In this document: one piece after another, positions 6,019 to 7,144 of the stretch
Numbering within the stretch: the first letter of the stretch is position 1
Layout: every line of letters begins with the position of its first letter
Origin: JBDSTW01 sp039914705
GTDB taxonomy: Bacteria; Pseudomonadota; Gammaproteobacteria; SURF-13
Assembly: GCA_039914705.1 (NCBI GenBank)
Contig: JBDSOT010000147.1
Location: 1-7,144, forward strand
Reading direction: 5' to 3'
Length of the DNA: 7,144 nucleotides
The notes under the pieces: model-generated
Database searches by the model: none
Told to the model about the DNA's origin: nothing
What the model saw: the letters and a program-made list of their open reading frames with translations, nothing else
Position numbers and translations under genes: made by a program

Positions 6019-6030
6019 ATGAGTGAATGA
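6019..6030 (+). other. Tripeptide mini-ORF with tandem ribosome binding sites before the reductase gene
   Basis: ATG at 6019 opens a three-codon frame (MSE) ending in TGA at 6028-6030, which overlaps the reductase ATG (6027-6029) as ATGA. AGAAGG (6006-6011) lies seven bases before the mini-ORF ATG, and AAGGA (6015-6019) lies seven bases before the reductase ATG. The second site is enough for initiation on its own, so the mini-ORF may be incidental. Confidence 0.25.
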
Positions 6031-7144
6031 ACAAGGCAGACGTCTTGGTAAAAGACGATGAGATAGACCGCTACGAGCAATCCGTGCACGCCTTCCTGGG
6101 CCAGCAGATGGATATGGATCGCTTCATGTCGGCGCGCCTGCAGCAAGGGGTTTATGGCCAGCGCCAGGACGGCGTGAACATGATACGCGTGAAGATCCCC
6201 GGCGGCACGCTGACGGCCGGGCAGGTCGTCGTTCTGGCCGAGGTGCTGGAGCAATACGCGCAGCACGATGTCATCCACATCACCACGCGCCAGGATTTTC
6301 AGTTGCACTATGTGCCGCTGCAGGATACGCCGGCGGTGTTGCGGCGTCTGGCGACGGTGGGTCTGACCACGCGTGAGGCCTGCGGGAATACAGTGCGCAA
6401 TGTCACGGCCTGCCCGATGGCAGGTCTGTGCCCACGCGAGCATGTCGATGTTACACCGCTGCTCGACGGCGCCGTAACGCATTTCCTGCGCCATCCGCTC
6501 ACGCAGCATCTGCCGCGCAAATTCAAGATCAGTTTTTCCGGCTGCGAGGATGATTGCGCGCAGGGCATGATGCATGACCTTGGCGTGGTGGCGCGTAAAA
6601 AGGACGGCCGCTTCGGCTTCAAGATAGTGGCCGGCGGCGGCCTCGGGCACAAGCCACGCGAGGCGATCACGGTCGAAGAATTCATCGAGGAAAAAGATCT
6701 GCTGCCCAGCATGGAGGCGATAATCTCCCTCCATCACCGCTACTCCGATCGCGTCAAACGCGCCAAGGCGCGCATCAAGTTTTTGGTCGACCGGTTCGGT
6801 GCGGAAGGCTTTATCGAAAAATACAAAGAAGAGTATGCGCGCACCAAGGCGGCCTTTGCAGGGCGGCCTTATCCAACCGGTGTATGGCGTGAAAGCGAGT
6901 CCGGCCCATCTTGCGGCATGGGTGCGCCGCGTAAGGCGCTGGCTCAGAGACAGCCCGGTTTGTACGTAGTTCCAATCAGCGTGCACATCGGCGACATCAC
7001 CGCGAAACAGTTGCGCGCCATTGCCAAATTAATGGCGGACGAGGGTCTGGCCGAGATTCGCACCACGCAAGATCAGAACCTGATTTTAATTAACGTACCC
7101 GAAGCGCGCCTTGAAGCAATACGCGGCACACTTGCCCTGGAAGG
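6027..7144 (+). CDS. Nitrite/sulfite reductase hemoprotein (siroheme, [4Fe-4S]), 3'-truncated
   Basis: The frame is open to the window edge (372 residues seen of a family usually about 550-600). Members reduce sulfite to sulfide or nitrite to ammonia with six electrons at a siroheme coupled to a [4Fe-4S] cluster in the cytoplasm. The layout is a ferredoxin-like half domain (about 40-110, with IHITTRQDFQLHYV), a first catalytic-fold half (about 117-270, with ACGNTVRNVTACPMAGLCPRE and KFKISFSGCEDDC), then a second ferredoxin-like half domain (about 310-372, ending IRTTQDQNLILINVP). The second catalytic half, which normally supplies the cluster and heme cysteines, lies beyond the window. The first half itself carries C129-x5-C135 and C173-x3-C177. 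An in-frame TGA at 6024 fixes ATG 6027, which has AAGGA seven bases upstream. Neighbouring cysB and the permease favour sulfite over nitrite as substrate, by inference. It may be co-transcribed with the permease gene, 125 bp upstream. Confidence 0.92.
   Translation, partial: MNKADVLVKDDEIDRYEQSVHAFLGQQMDMDRFMSARLQQGVYGQRQDGVNMIRVKIPGGTLTAGQVVVLAEVLEQYAQHDVIHITTRQDFQLHYVPLQDTPAVLRRLATVGLTTREACGNTVRNVTACPMAGLCPREHVDVTPLLDGAVTHFLRHPLTQHLPRKFKISFSGCEDDCAQGMMHDLGVVARKKDGRFGFKIVAGGGLGHKPREAITVEEFIEEKDLLPSMEAIISLHHRYSDRVKRAKARIKFLVDRFGAEGFIEKYKEEYARTKAAFAGRPYPTGVWRESESGPSCGMGAPRKALAQRQPGLYVVPISVHIGDITAKQLRAIAKLMADEGLAEIRTTQDQNLILINVPEARLEAIRGTLALE

Noticed and set aside
5943..6986. 347-residue open frame on the minus strand
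   Set aside because: It covers the siroheme reductase, which is clearly coding on the plus strand with family motifs and a good ribosome binding site. The antisense translation resembles nothing recognisable.

Overview
The window looks like a piece of a proteobacterial, most likely gammaproteobacterial, chromosome. The order dprA-smg-topA and a LysR regulator of the CysB type beside topA are arrangements known from that group, and the Smg, TopA and CysB proteins read as close relatives of the enteric ones. Coding DNA is moderately GC-rich (about 58% in a sampled stretch of topA) and intergenic DNA is AT-rich. I cannot name the genus. The sulfur genes would suit a sulfur-metabolising or autotrophic bacterium, but that is inference.

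Left part (1-1383): the 3' portion of dprA (DNA uptake and recombination mediator) runs into smg with a 4-base ATGA overlap. A strong intrinsic terminator follows smg and closes this unit.

Middle (1416-4062): topA encodes a complete type IA DNA topoisomerase I with four C-terminal Cys4 zinc ribbons. It has no Shine-Dalgarno sequence at its own start. It is preceded by a hexapeptide mini-ORF whose stop overlaps its ATG, and by a possible promoter very near the start. After topA come about 100 bp of 35% GC DNA and then a small ORF (about 48% GC) that resembles the ribbon-helix-helix part of BrnA/CopG-type antitoxins. It has no toxin partner and a poor start, so it is probably a decayed remnant. 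It converges on cysB with only 11 bp between the stops.

Right part (4063-7144): a sulfur-assimilation cluster. cysB (minus strand) is transcribed divergently from a TauE/SafE-family permease gene, which is followed on the same strand by a nitrite/sulfite reductase hemoprotein gene that runs off the window. The divergent region contains an extended -10 promoter and four ATAT-led motifs at 15-16 bp spacing, a plausible operator for CysB. The simplest model is CysB-controlled movement of a sulfur oxyanion by the permease and reduction by the siroheme enzyme. Transport direction and substrate cannot be read from the sequence.

No RNA genes, CRISPR arrays, insertion sequences or phage genes were recognised. 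I did not find a clearly novel multi-gene system. The items most worth checking are the orphan antitoxin-like ORF, the phased repeats in the cysB/permease promoter region, and the unusual translation-start architecture of topA, cysB and the reductase gene.
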